From: a virus
Direction: 5' to 3' (one strand)
IMG/VR virus record: IMGVR_UViG_3300042469_000894
Location: 1 to 39,596 of that record
DNA length: 39,596 nt
The notes below the pieces were generated by a model, which saw only the letters and a list, made by a program, of their open reading frames with translations, did not search any database and was not told the DNA's origin. Positions 17,163 through 23,755 of the stretch are shown one piece after another (position 1 is the stretch's first letter; each line of letters starts with the position of its first letter). The translations under genes and the position numbers were made by a program.

Positions 17163-19088
17163 ATGCAACCTTACGTCATTCATAATCGTTGGGCCTTGGG
17201 TGACACCGTGGCCTTGTCAGCGGTTGTTAGAGATTTGAATCTGACGTATCCCGGTAAATACCGCATTTCTATGGCAGGAAGTTATTCGTCTTACTGGCGG
17301 TACTTTCCTTACGTCTACCCTTTAGATCCCAAGTTAAATGCTCCTGTCATTCAAATGGAATACGACGACGGCATTCGAGAATCGGTATCAGGCGTCAAAC
17401 AGCATTTCGTATCATTCTTCCACAAGAAATGGAAACAACGCACAGGTATTGACGTTCCTGTGCTGCATCCAAAAGGCGAAATTTTTCTCGGTCCCAACAA
17501 AGAAGAAAAATTAGTTGCGGGCAGATACTGGGTTGTCGTTGGTGGTGGCAAAGTAGATATGACAGCCAAATGGTGGTTGCCTTCCAGATTTCAAGGCGTT
17601 GTAGATACGTTACTCAAGTATGGCATTAATTGCGTACAAGCAGGAGCAGCCTTTACGCGCAACGTCCATCCTGTGCTTAACAACGTGAAATACATGGTTG
17701 GATCTACGGATGACATTGCTGACTTGTTTAGATTGATCTACCACGCTGAAGGTGTCATCTGCGGCATCACATCGTTTATGCATATCGCCGCCGTGTTCGA
17801 CAAGCCATGCGTTGTGTTGGCGGGAGGACGCGAAGAATGGTGGTGGGAAGGTTATTCCAACCACGGCCAATTCCCCGACACATGCGCTCCCGTTAAAGTG
17901 CCGCATAAGTTTTTGCACACGATAGGTCAAATGGATTGTTGTAAAACGTCGGGGTGCTGGAAAAAACGAACCGTGCCTATTGATCAAATGGATTTAACAA
18001 ACAGCAAAGCAAAATTACAGTTATGTCTGCATCCTGTACGTACCGACGAACAACCGGTGCCTGAATGCTTAAACCGTATCACTGTAGATCATGTGGTGGA
18101 GAAAGTCATGGAATATTACGAAGACGGGACTCTACCTCCTATTTCGCAGCCATCCCGTAAATATTCACTAGAAAATGTTCTTCCTGTTAAAAATGTCAGT
18201 CAAACAGCCACTACGTTGGATATCCTAAAACCCGTGACAACCGCGGTGACTGTTAAGACTGCGCCCCCTCCTCCTGAAAAACATGACCTATCACAGGAAA
18301 CCGAATTTGATCTGTTTGGAGTTATGGACAATCCTTACATCGGTGGCAAGTTTACAATCTTTGTTCTCTGCTACGGCGATCACACCGAGTTAGCTAAAAC
18401 CTGCATTGAAGGCATTCTCAAAACGTTGCCCCGCAAACGCATAGATCTACGTGTCGGTTTAAATGCCGTATCTCGAGCTACGTACGATTTTGTGGCGTCG
18501 CTTGGACCCGTCGTTACAAAAATCTACCATCACGAAGACAATGCCAAAAAGTATCCAGTCATGCGTGAAATGTTCCACGATCCAAGTTGTCCTGTCACTA
18601 CGCCATATCTTGTTTGGTTTGATGACGACACGAAAATTATTGATTCCATGTGGGCAGCGCGTCTAGCCGAAACAATTAACTTGAATCATCGAGAAGGTTG
18701 TCGGTTGTACGGTACCAAGATGTATCACGATCTAAGCGCCATGGCTATCGGCGGACACAGACCTGACTTATGGTTCCGCCAAAGCGACTGGTTTAGAAAC
18801 GTACACTTGAGGCTGTCGAATAAACAAATGCTGGCATCTAACGGTTCTTGTGTAGATTTTGCCGTGGGTTATTTTTGGGCACTGGCAACTGAAACTATGA
18901 AGCAAGCTAACATTCCCGACGTTAGGCTTAATCACAACGGCGGAGATATTACCATAGGTGCGCAAGTACATCAGCTTGGTGGTAAAATCAAAGACTTCAA
19001 TGCAGGAAAGAAATACGTCTGGTGCCCGCCCAAAGATAAAGGCGGACGTCGCGGTTTTTCTGAAACTTTTCCGTGGGGGCGTAAATAA
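17163..19088 (+). CDS. Two-domain glycosyltransferase: GT9-like plus GT-A-type
   Basis: A 641-residue fusion. The N-terminal part resembles ADP-heptose:LPS heptosyltransferases (GT9, GT-B fold): NRWALGDTVALSAVVRDL at residues 8-25 corresponds to the usual 'GD' nucleotide-sugar loop, and YWVVVGGG and CGITSFMHIAAVFDKPCVVL match the second Rossmann half. A Cys motif, MDCCKTSGCWKKR, follows. After a Pro-rich linker (about residues 335-375) comes a second domain with FTIFVLCYGD and a WFDDDTK motif at residues 485-491, the DXD metal/nucleotide-sugar site of GT-A enzymes. Donor and acceptor are unknown. Immediately downstream of virion genes and coupled to the next gene by TAATG. Confidence 0.8.
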   Translation: MQPYVIHNRWALGDTVALSAVVRDLNLTYPGKYRISMAGSYSSYWRYFPYVYPLDPKLNAPVIQMEYDDGIRESVSGVKQHFVSFFHKKWKQRTGIDVPVLHPKGEIFLGPNKEEKLVAGRYWVVVGGGKVDMTAKWWLPSRFQGVVDTLLKYGINCVQAGAAFTRNVHPVLNNVKYMVGSTDDIADLFRLIYHAEGVICGITSFMHIAAVFDKPCVVLAGGREEWWWEGYSNHGQFPDTCAPVKVPHKFLHTIGQMDCCKTSGCWKKRTVPIDQMDLTNSKAKLQLCLHPVRTDEQPVPECLNRITVDHVVEKVMEYYEDGTLPPISQPSRKYSLENVLPVKNVSQTATTLDILKPVTTAVTVKTAPPPPEKHDLSQETEFDLFGVMDNPYIGGKFTIFVLCYGDHTELAKTCIEGILKTLPRKRIDLRVGLNAVSRATYDFVASLGPVVTKIYHHEDNAKKYPVMREMFHDPSCPVTTPYLVWFDDDTKIIDSMWAARLAETINLNHREGCRLYGTKMYHDLSAMAIGGHRPDLWFRQSDWFRNVHLRLSNKQMLASNGSCVDFAVGYFWALATETMKQANIPDVRLNHNGGDITIGAQVHQLGGKIKDFNAGKKYVWCPPKDKGGRRGFSETFPWGRK

Positions 19089-19447
19089 TGCAACTTGTAT
19101 TAAACACGACGCACTTTTATCAAATGTTTGGTGACGACAATTTTTATAAAACTCTGCCACCCGGTTTTGAGCCTTTAGTGGAGCCTTGTAAAGAAAGTCA
19201 CGCCCGAGCTTTGCGTATTGCCATGGGACAGGAAGAAGATCCTTGTAGCGGTTGCACAACAATTCGACAAGCATTGGATAAATCTGTTAACGCTTTAGGT
19301 AAACAGTTACATGCTGTTTACCGCGTAGATCCCGATGTGCTTCAACCGTTAAAGCAATATTTCTGCGCAAGACTCAAACAGGAAATTCGTGAGGTGGTGT
19401 TGTATTATAAAGATGCCGAAAACAATTCGCGCGTGTTGCGTTTCTAG
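19088..19447 (+). CDS. Hypothetical protein with CSGC motif
   Basis: A 119-residue protein whose ATG overlaps the glycosyltransferase stop (TAATG). It carries EEDPCSGCTTIRQALDKS near residue 50 and ends in a basic/acidic helical stretch (KQYFCARLKQEIREVVLYY). No membrane segment. The CxxC could be a metal or redox site but with only one pair visible no function is proposed. It probably works with the adjacent genes, given the tight spacing. Confidence 0.65.
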   Translation: MQLVLNTTHFYQMFGDDNFYKTLPPGFEPLVEPCKESHARALRIAMGQEEDPCSGCTTIRQALDKSVNALGKQLHAVYRVDPDVLQPLKQYFCARLKQEIREVVLYYKDAENNSRVLRF

Positions 19448-19456
19448 GAGTAGCTC

Positions 19457-19912
19457 ATGTCCGACAAAAGCCTGAAACTGCAACGGTATCAATCACAAGA
19501 AGTGCAGTACAAGCAAAATGCTGCTGTGCGTCTAAGAATTGTTGTAACCGACGCAACCAACATTGACGCCAACATCTTTGTCTTTTTAAGGTCACCGCTT
19601 AATCCGCATACTGGTGAAACGTCAGATATGTTTCAAACCATTGCCAGCCCCTACGACATGGAAGTTTATCCCGTTGATGAACCTGACGAAAACTCAACAT
19701 ATCCGTTTTTCCGCAGTAATATGCTTGAACTTGATTTTCCCTCTATCACGTTAGCGAATGACGCATGGACACGAATCGTAGCAATGACTCAAGCGCTAAT
19801 CACGGCCAGTAAAAAATTAGATGTATTGTCTTTGGTGGAAGAAGTTACTGTAGGTGATGCGTCGGCACCAAATCCGTCACAGTCCCTATCAGATTCATTC
19901 TCTAACTCGTGA
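19457..19912 (+). CDS. Hypothetical protein, possible head/tail-completion type
   Basis: A 151-residue soluble protein with TAGGAG seven bases before ATG 19457. A beta-rich N-terminal 100 residues (VRLRIVVTDATN, IFVFLRSPLN) is followed by a helix (WTRIVAMTQALITASKKLDV) and a Ser-rich tail. No recognised family. Its stop overlaps the leader of the next gene. A structural role is only suggested by position at the end of the virion block. Confidence 0.6.
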   Translation: MSDKSLKLQRYQSQEVQYKQNAAVRLRIVVTDATNIDANIFVFLRSPLNPHTGETSDMFQTIASPYDMEVYPVDEPDENSTYPFFRSNMLELDFPSITLANDAWTRIVAMTQALITASKKLDVLSLVEEVTVGDASAPNPSQSLSDSFSNS

Positions 19913-19920
19913 GGTGTGGT

Positions 19921-20220
19921 ATGTCTACAGATAACCGCAAAAAAATGGTTGTTATAGAAGACAGCACTTTAGCCTCTATGGCTGCTAATGATGCGTTTGT
20001 ACAAGAGTTTCCATTCTTGCAGCAATTAAGAGCCGTTCCTCGTGGTGGTTGCGGTGGATGCAACCGAAATAAAACAGCGAATGTTTTTGCAGCAGCTAAA
20101 AAATCTGTGGCAGGATTGGACAGTGAGCGTAAACGTAAACTTAAGGAAATGCTCAACACGAAAGAGTTAAGAATTACATACCGTTCTGGCGACGGTAAAA
20201 TCCTTACGCTGGTATTTTAA
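19921..20220 (+). CDS. Small basic hypothetical protein with GGCGGC motif
   Basis: A 99-residue protein; ATG 19921 is chosen because GAGG (19911-19914) is six bases upstream, whereas the GTG at 19909 overlaps the previous stop without a site. It contains RAVPRGGCGGCNRNK near residue 40, then a helical basic region (DSERKRKLKEMLNTKEL). The Cys pair and lysine/arginine content could fit nucleic-acid or metal binding, but no family is recognised. It is the last gene of the long virion block. Confidence 0.65.
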   Translation: MSTDNRKKMVVIEDSTLASMAANDAFVQEFPFLQQLRAVPRGGCGGCNRNKTANVFAAAKKSVAGLDSERKRKLKEMLNTKELRITYRSGDGKILTLVF

Positions 20221-20297
20221 CAGCCTAAATCCAAGGCAAAAACGCGTCATATTCTTTGCATCCCGTTTATTTATAACGAGATGAGCAAGGAGGACCT

Positions 20298-20648
20298 ATG
20301 GCGATTGTGCCTCGCAGGAGTTTCAACTTCCTCGATCTAATCGAGGAGCCGACAAAAGCGGTGGCACAGAAGCCACCAGTTCATGACGATATTATCGTCG
20401 CAACACCACCGACAACTCCGTCGGTGGTGTATAACTACACCCCGGCCCCGATAAACGTAAATTTTGGGCCGGATGTAGAACAAGTCCCAGTCAGCGGATT
20501 TGGGATTTGGTTTACGATGCTAATCATCTATGCACTAGGCTATGGCCTAGTGCAACAAGGCTGTGGACAATTAGTCCACTTGCTTGAGATCATCGCTCTG
20601 GGCACCACGCTACACTTGCGTGGCGCTCTATACCGCCGCAGACAATAA
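20298..20648 (+). CDS. Small membrane protein encoded by hairpin-rich DNA
   Basis: A 116-residue protein with a strong AAGGAGG site before ATG 20298. The N-terminal half is Pro/Val-rich and soluble; residues 68-105 contain hydrophobic stretches (GFGIWFTMLIIYALGYGLV, then LVHLLEIIALGTTLHL) that could make one or two membrane segments, followed by a basic end (RGALYRRRQ). No family recognised; a holin-like or membrane-anchor role is possible but unsupported. The striking feature is in the DNA: almost the whole gene consists of consecutive inverted repeats (see the structure entry), so the sequence may be constrained as RNA or DNA as well as protein. Confidence 0.6.
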   Translation: MAIVPRRSFNFLDLIEEPTKAVAQKPPVHDDIIVATPPTTPSVVYNYTPAPINVNFGPDVEQVPVSGFGIWFTMLIIYALGYGLVQQGCGQLVHLLEIIALGTTLHLRGALYRRRQ

Positions 20649-20730
20649 AATGAGTTTCCCCAGATAAATTGATTTCAAGCCCGGTATTGCGCTCAAACGC
20701 AGTACCGTGCTTGACAATTTATCTGGGGAA
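20329..20730 (+). other. Array of consecutive hairpins ending in a 32-bp stem
   Basis: Inverted repeats follow one another. A: 20329-20336/20340-20347, 8 bp, loop CTA. B: 20360-20365/20372-20377, 6 bp. C: 20385-20390/20394-20399, 6 bp, loop ATT. D: 20403-20413/20420-20430, 11 bp. E: 20435-20448 with 20466-20478, 5+7 bp. F: 20483-20489/20501-20507, 7 bp with one G-T. G: 20531-20540/20545-20554, 10 bp, loop TATG. H: 20563-20568/20574-20579, 6 bp. I: 20605-20610/20618-20623, 6 bp plus outer pairs. J: 20656-20691/20698-20730, about 32 bp with a 3-base bulge and loop CTCAAA. A-I lie within the membrane-protein gene and J just after it. Perfect stems of 10-11 bp with short loops are far beyond chance. 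Confidence 0.85.
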
Positions 20731-20786
20731 CTTATCATATTTTCGGTGCGACAAGTCCAACCTTTTTCTTATGTATTGGAGTAATT

Positions 20787-21104
20787 GTGTTTAAGATTAT
20801 TGAAAACGCTACGTCCTACACCCCAGACATGTCGCGTGGTACGGTAGTGGTCGAGAGTGATCATGGCATTGGAAAGTTTGCAGAAGCTATGGAAGAGTTG
20901 TCAGGTAACGAGGCTAAGCACTTTGCGCTTGCCTCCGTAGCGCATATGGGGCTTACACATATTAACGGCAACGTTATTGGGCCATATCCTGTCAACGCAC
21001 AGGGCATAGTGCTTGACATGAACAATACAGAACTGCCACCAACTCATCCTGACAGGCAGCCAAGTCGTTATCGCATCGACGTACCGGTAACACGTAAATT
21101 CTGA
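20787..21104 (+). CDS. Hypothetical protein
   Basis: A 105-residue soluble protein. GTG 20787 has TGGAG (20777-20781) upstream. The sequence (VVVESDHGIGKFAEAMEELS, LASVAHMGLTHINGNVIGPY) has no recognised motif; it is acidic in the first half and Pro-rich near the end. It starts a new run of small genes after the hairpin array. The stop overlaps the next ATG (TGATG). Confidence 0.65.
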   Translation: MFKIIENATSYTPDMSRGTVVVESDHGIGKFAEAMEELSGNEAKHFALASVAHMGLTHINGNVIGPYPVNAQGIVLDMNNTELPPTHPDRQPSRYRIDVPVTRKF

Positions 21105-21613
21105 TGACACCAACTAAAACTGTATTAACGGCGGCAAAAACTCTAACCCATCCAAGGTTTGAGCAATTTTGCCGCCGTTTTTTGCATTTGACGCAAGACC
21201 AGTTAAAACAAGGGCTTGACGACAAAACGCAAATTTTAATTTATTTGCTGGAGTGGCTTATTCATCTTGGTCTGTTTTCAGATGCAGATCAGGAAATAAT
21301 TATAAGCACTTACAGAGAGCAACTGGTAAAATGTTTAAATGTTTGGAAAGACGAAACTAAAGCCGCAATGACAACATTTGGTTTGACGGTTTGTGACGGT
21401 AAATACGTTGGCTGGACAGGTGAAGAAAAGTTCTTAGAAGTTTCCAGTGGTGATAAATTAGAAGAATTACCGCGAACGCCTGTGACGCTTGTCGTTTGCA
21501 ATGTGACAGAACTATTCAATCGCAAGAAAGAATACATTCTGGCGATGGAGCAAGAGAATGAACGACAGCATACTCATGGGATCGACCCTGACAGTTCCAC
21601 AACAAACACTTAG
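21104..21613 (+). CDS. Hypothetical protein with terminator-like hairpin in its 5' end
   Basis: A 169-residue soluble protein coupled to the previous gene. It is mostly helical in style (FEQFCRRFLHLTQDQLKQGL, ILIYLLEWLIHLGLF). No recognised family. Codons 8-27 contain a long inverted repeat followed by T6 that looks like an intrinsic terminator; translation of this frame would prevent it forming. Its 3' end overlaps the next gene by 56 bases, and the ribosome site of that gene (GGAG at 21547-21550) lies inside it. Confidence 0.65.
   Translation: MTPTKTVLTAAKTLTHPRFEQFCRRFLHLTQDQLKQGLDDKTQILIYLLEWLIHLGLFSDADQEIIISTYREQLVKCLNVWKDETKAAMTTFGLTVCDGKYVGWTGEEKFLEVSSGDKLEELPRTPVTLVVCNVTELFNRKKEYILAMEQENERQHTHGIDPDSSTTNT
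21127..21183 (+). terminator. Terminator-like hairpin inside a coding region (possible attenuator)
   Basis: AACGGCGGCAAAA (21127-21139) pairs perfectly with TTTTGCCGCCGTT (21167-21179). An inner stem joins CTC-AACC with GGTT-GAG, and the right arm runs into TTTTTT (21178-21183). Located 23 bases into the 169-residue gene. The layout fits translation-dependent attenuation: when ribosomes follow, transcription continues; otherwise it stops. Activity is inferred. Confidence 0.65.
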
Positions 21614-22283
21614 TACGTGGAAAAAACTTTGGACAGATCCTGAAACGTTTGCCACAACTTTGCTTGTCATGGGGCTTGATCACTACGGTCCAGAACTGCT
21701 GACGTGGCATCCAGAAACGATTCGATTAGAAATTGAAAGCGACTTTGCTCTTAAACTGCCAAAAGCAAATTACGATAGATTGCTTGCTGCAATTACGGTA
21801 GTAACGACAGATCTATTTTTTAAGAATGCTTCAAGGTTTGTGCAGTTAGCCAACGTGTTAGCCTTTGATGATTTCCAGCCCGATGAATTTGATCCTGCCG
21901 ACGCCATGGAATGTGCGTGGGCAATTACGGAAGCTTTGTTGTTAAGTCCACCCGACGAAGACGATGAGTTGTTTTGTCTTGAGATTCGCAGATACATCGC
22001 ATTCATACTGGACGAGCAAGGTTTTGTGCAGGCTCCAGATGTATTGCGACTTGCCGTCAAAGATTACGCCAAAACCGTGTCATACGATTTTACAGATGAC
22101 CCGGAAATGTTTGCAGCTGTTAACGACGTGCAGACAGGAAAAAAAGACGCGGTAGAAACTACATTGCGTCTTTGTCTGTACGAACTAATGGAACAATTAT
22201 CTGCGCTTAAATTAAAGCAAGGTTCAACCGACGAAATTGTTAAAAAGTTACAACAGCTTCTACGTAAGGGAGTAACCTCGTGA
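21558..22283 (+). CDS. Hypothetical acidic protein
   Basis: A 241-residue, acidic, mainly helical protein. ATG 21558 is preceded by GGAG at 21547-21550; ATG 21576 is a possible alternative that would reduce the 56-base overlap. Segments such as FDDFQPDEFDPADAMECAW and LLSPPDEDDELFCLEIRRY are highly acidic. The C-terminus is a lysine-rich helix (SALKLKQGSTDEIVKKLQQL). No recognised domain. Its stop overlaps the next GTG. Confidence 0.65.
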   Translation: MNDSILMGSTLTVPQQTLSTWKKLWTDPETFATTLLVMGLDHYGPELLTWHPETIRLEIESDFALKLPKANYDRLLAAITVVTTDLFFKNASRFVQLANVLAFDDFQPDEFDPADAMECAWAITEALLLSPPDEDDELFCLEIRRYIAFILDEQGFVQAPDVLRLAVKDYAKTVSYDFTDDPEMFAAVNDVQTGKKDAVETTLRLCLYELMEQLSALKLKQGSTDEIVKKLQQLLRKGVTS

Positions 22284-22510
22284 CTATCACTGACAATACG
22301 CTAAGCGAAGTCTTATCCGCCGCAATGGTCGCTATGGGTTGGGATACGCGTAAGGTCATGAGTTTCTTAGTTGAAAAATTATCAGTACGCCACGATACAG
22401 TTGCAGAGCTTATAGAAGAATTTGAACAAGAGATTATTAGTAACACCCGTCCCGACATTGATCCTGATACTGATGATGATGTCGCAAATTTCTTTAACGA
22501 AACTGACTGA
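22280..22510 (+). CDS. Small acidic hypothetical protein
   Basis: A 76-residue protein with GTG 22280 overlapping the previous stop (GTGA); AAGGGAG lies about 12 bases upstream. The helical N-terminal part (LSEVLSAAMVAMGWDTRKVM) is followed by a strongly acidic tail (DIDPDTDDDVANFFNETD). Unrecognised. It ends a four-gene coupled set that began at 20787. Confidence 0.6.
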   Translation: MTITDNTLSEVLSAAMVAMGWDTRKVMSFLVEKLSVRHDTVAELIEEFEQEIISNTRPDIDPDTDDDVANFFNETD

Positions 22511-22564
22511 ATTTTAACCCCGTCACAACGAATAAACATTGCCTAATCAAGGCTGGAGGAAGTT

Positions 22565-22957
22565 ATGCCAGTGTACAAGTTTAATGACAAACAAGGGAAC
22601 CGAGATCGCGCTTGCATGTGGGCCGTTCTTCACGACGGCCGCATTTACAACACGGCGGAAAGCACAGCGGCCAAACTAGCGGTCTTCAAAGCCGTAAAAT
22701 TTGAAAAGAACGGCAAATGGTCGAACACGGACTGGGAGGTGCACACCAGTTCCGCAAAACTGATTGTAATGATGCCCCCTTTTGAAGGCTGGGGTGACGA
22801 TTTGTCCCGCTGTATCCGGCACGTAATCAGTTCATGCAAAAGTTATTTGGGGTGGGAACCCAGTGAAGAAGAAGCAACATTATTCTTTACAACAAAGTAT
22901 CCAAAAACTTTTGCGCGCATAACGGCAAAAGCCGCAGAGATTACAAACCTCGTTTAA
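22565..22957 (+). CDS. Hypothetical protein upstream of the Ycf35-like gene
   Basis: A 130-residue protein with a strong GGAGGAAG site before ATG 22565. The fold is probably alpha/beta; the sequence has Trp-rich elements (KWSNTDWEVHTSS, MPPFEGWGDDLSR) and no metal-site pattern. Not recognised. It lies only 17 bases before the DUF1257-like gene, so is probably co-transcribed with the cassette and may be a fourth partner. Confidence 0.6.
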   Translation: MPVYKFNDKQGNRDRACMWAVLHDGRIYNTAESTAAKLAVFKAVKFEKNGKWSNTDWEVHTSSAKLIVMMPPFEGWGDDLSRCIRHVISSCKSYLGWEPSEEEATLFFTTKYPKTFARITAKAAEITNLV

Positions 22958-22974
22958 TTTTTAAGGAGATCAAT

Positions 22975-23475
22975 ATGTCTTTTATGGTTACTGGGAAGAG
23001 CATCAAAGGTCGTCCACTAATCACGGACTTGAATGCCGTAAGAATGGCAGCAAAACTAATGGGGATGGAAGTGCATGACCGCGCCACGTATCGGGCGCAC
23101 CACGATTGCAGTGATGCGGTCATGGTATTGTCTTGTTCAGCAGAACAAGCCCGGCTTATCAAAGAAAAACACGGGCTTGATCCGTACGAGGTTGGCATCG
23201 TGCCCGACCCGGAAAACGCAGGGTCGTACTTGATTAAGTACGATGAGTGGAAAAACGGGTTTGGCTTGCACGATGTGATTGGTCATCCAGTGTTTAGTCA
23301 GAGCAAAGACGGTCGTGACGAAAAGACAATTGCGCCGCTATTGCAGATGCACTACCGCATGGCGTCCGATGCTATTGCGGCACAGCAACTAGGCGATCAA
23401 ATTGAATTTATTCGGCAACCAGACGGCAGTTACGTGTCGCATACCAAACCCAACGAAGCACGCCTCAGCGTGTAA
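22975..23475 (+). CDS. DUF1257 / Ycf35-like protein
   Basis: A 166-residue protein with TAAGGAG before ATG 22975. It follows the Ycf35 (DUF1257) pattern. A 'D-x-x-A(V/L)xxA-K-x-GM' start is followed by YEVGIVPDPENAGSYLIKYDE, which parallels the 'YDIGF...YELVxD' core. The C-terminal LLQMHYRMASDAIAAQQLGD and DGSYVSH parallel 'LxQxYAxxxxxxxAxxxGF...DGS'. The molecular function of Ycf35 is not established; in cyanobacteria and plastids it is a conserved unknown. Next to it lie a DUF2997-like gene and a Ycf46-like ATPase, which I recall as its usual companions. Assigned by eye; profile search not run. Confidence 0.7.
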   Translation: MSFMVTGKSIKGRPLITDLNAVRMAAKLMGMEVHDRATYRAHHDCSDAVMVLSCSAEQARLIKEKHGLDPYEVGIVPDPENAGSYLIKYDEWKNGFGLHDVIGHPVFSQSKDGRDEKTIAPLLQMHYRMASDAIAAQQLGDQIEFIRQPDGSYVSHTKPNEARLSV

Positions 23476-23484
23476 GGAGAAACC

Positions 23485-23682
23485 GTGGAACCAGTCATCG
23501 TTACGAAGTACGGAGCGGACGGATCGATCAGTAAAGAAGCGCAAGGCTTCGGCGGCAATCTTTGTCGCAAAGCCATGGCCCCGTACCTGCGGCGCCAAGG
23601 TGCACTTGACGGCCACGACACGGCAGAAGCCATCGAGCCCAGCTTCCTCGAGAAGCGCGCAGAGAATCAGCAGCAGATATAA
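23485..23682 (+). CDS. DUF2997-like small protein
   Basis: A 65-residue protein with GTG 23485 and AAGGAG ending five bases upstream. The N-terminus (VIVTKYGADGSISKEAQGFGG, shown here in part: DGSISKEAQGFGG) then NLCRKAM matches the DUF2997 pattern of a DG-x-V turn, a 'GFxGxxC' loop and a helix. The usual domain is about 60 residues, so the length fits. Base composition is more GC-rich than most neighbours. It lies between the Ycf35-like gene and a terminator, and is probably a partner of the other two cassette proteins. Confidence 0.65.
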   Translation: MEPVIVTKYGADGSISKEAQGFGGNLCRKAMAPYLRRQGALDGHDTAEAIEPSFLEKRAENQQQI

Positions 23683-23713
23683 GTTCGATTAGTAGGAATT
23701 AGTTACACGTCAC

Positions 23714-23745
23714 GGGTCCCTGTTTTTGCAGGGACCCTTTCTTTT
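23714..23745 (+). terminator. Intrinsic terminator between DUF2997-like and AAA genes
   Basis: GGGTCCCTG (23714-23722) pairs perfectly with CAGGGACCC (23729-23737), loop TTTTTG, followed by TTTCTTTT. It lies only eleven bases before the ATPase start, whose ribosome site (GGAGA) follows the T tract directly. The ATPase may depend on read-through, giving lower amounts of it than of its small partners. Confidence 0.9.
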
Positions 23746-23755
23746 GGAGAAAAGC

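Noticed and set aside
20711-20716. TTGACA as a promoter for the gene at 20787
   Set aside because: No acceptable -10 element at 16-18 bases; the bases belong to the right arm of the long stem.
20298-20730. Retron-like non-coding RNA
   Set aside because: The hairpin array suggested an msr/msd region, but no reverse transcriptase motif is seen in any neighbouring gene.
23402-23692. Alternative frames overlapping the DUF2997-like gene
   Set aside because: The frame at 23485 has the ribosome site and the family pattern; the others are long only because the region is GC-rich.
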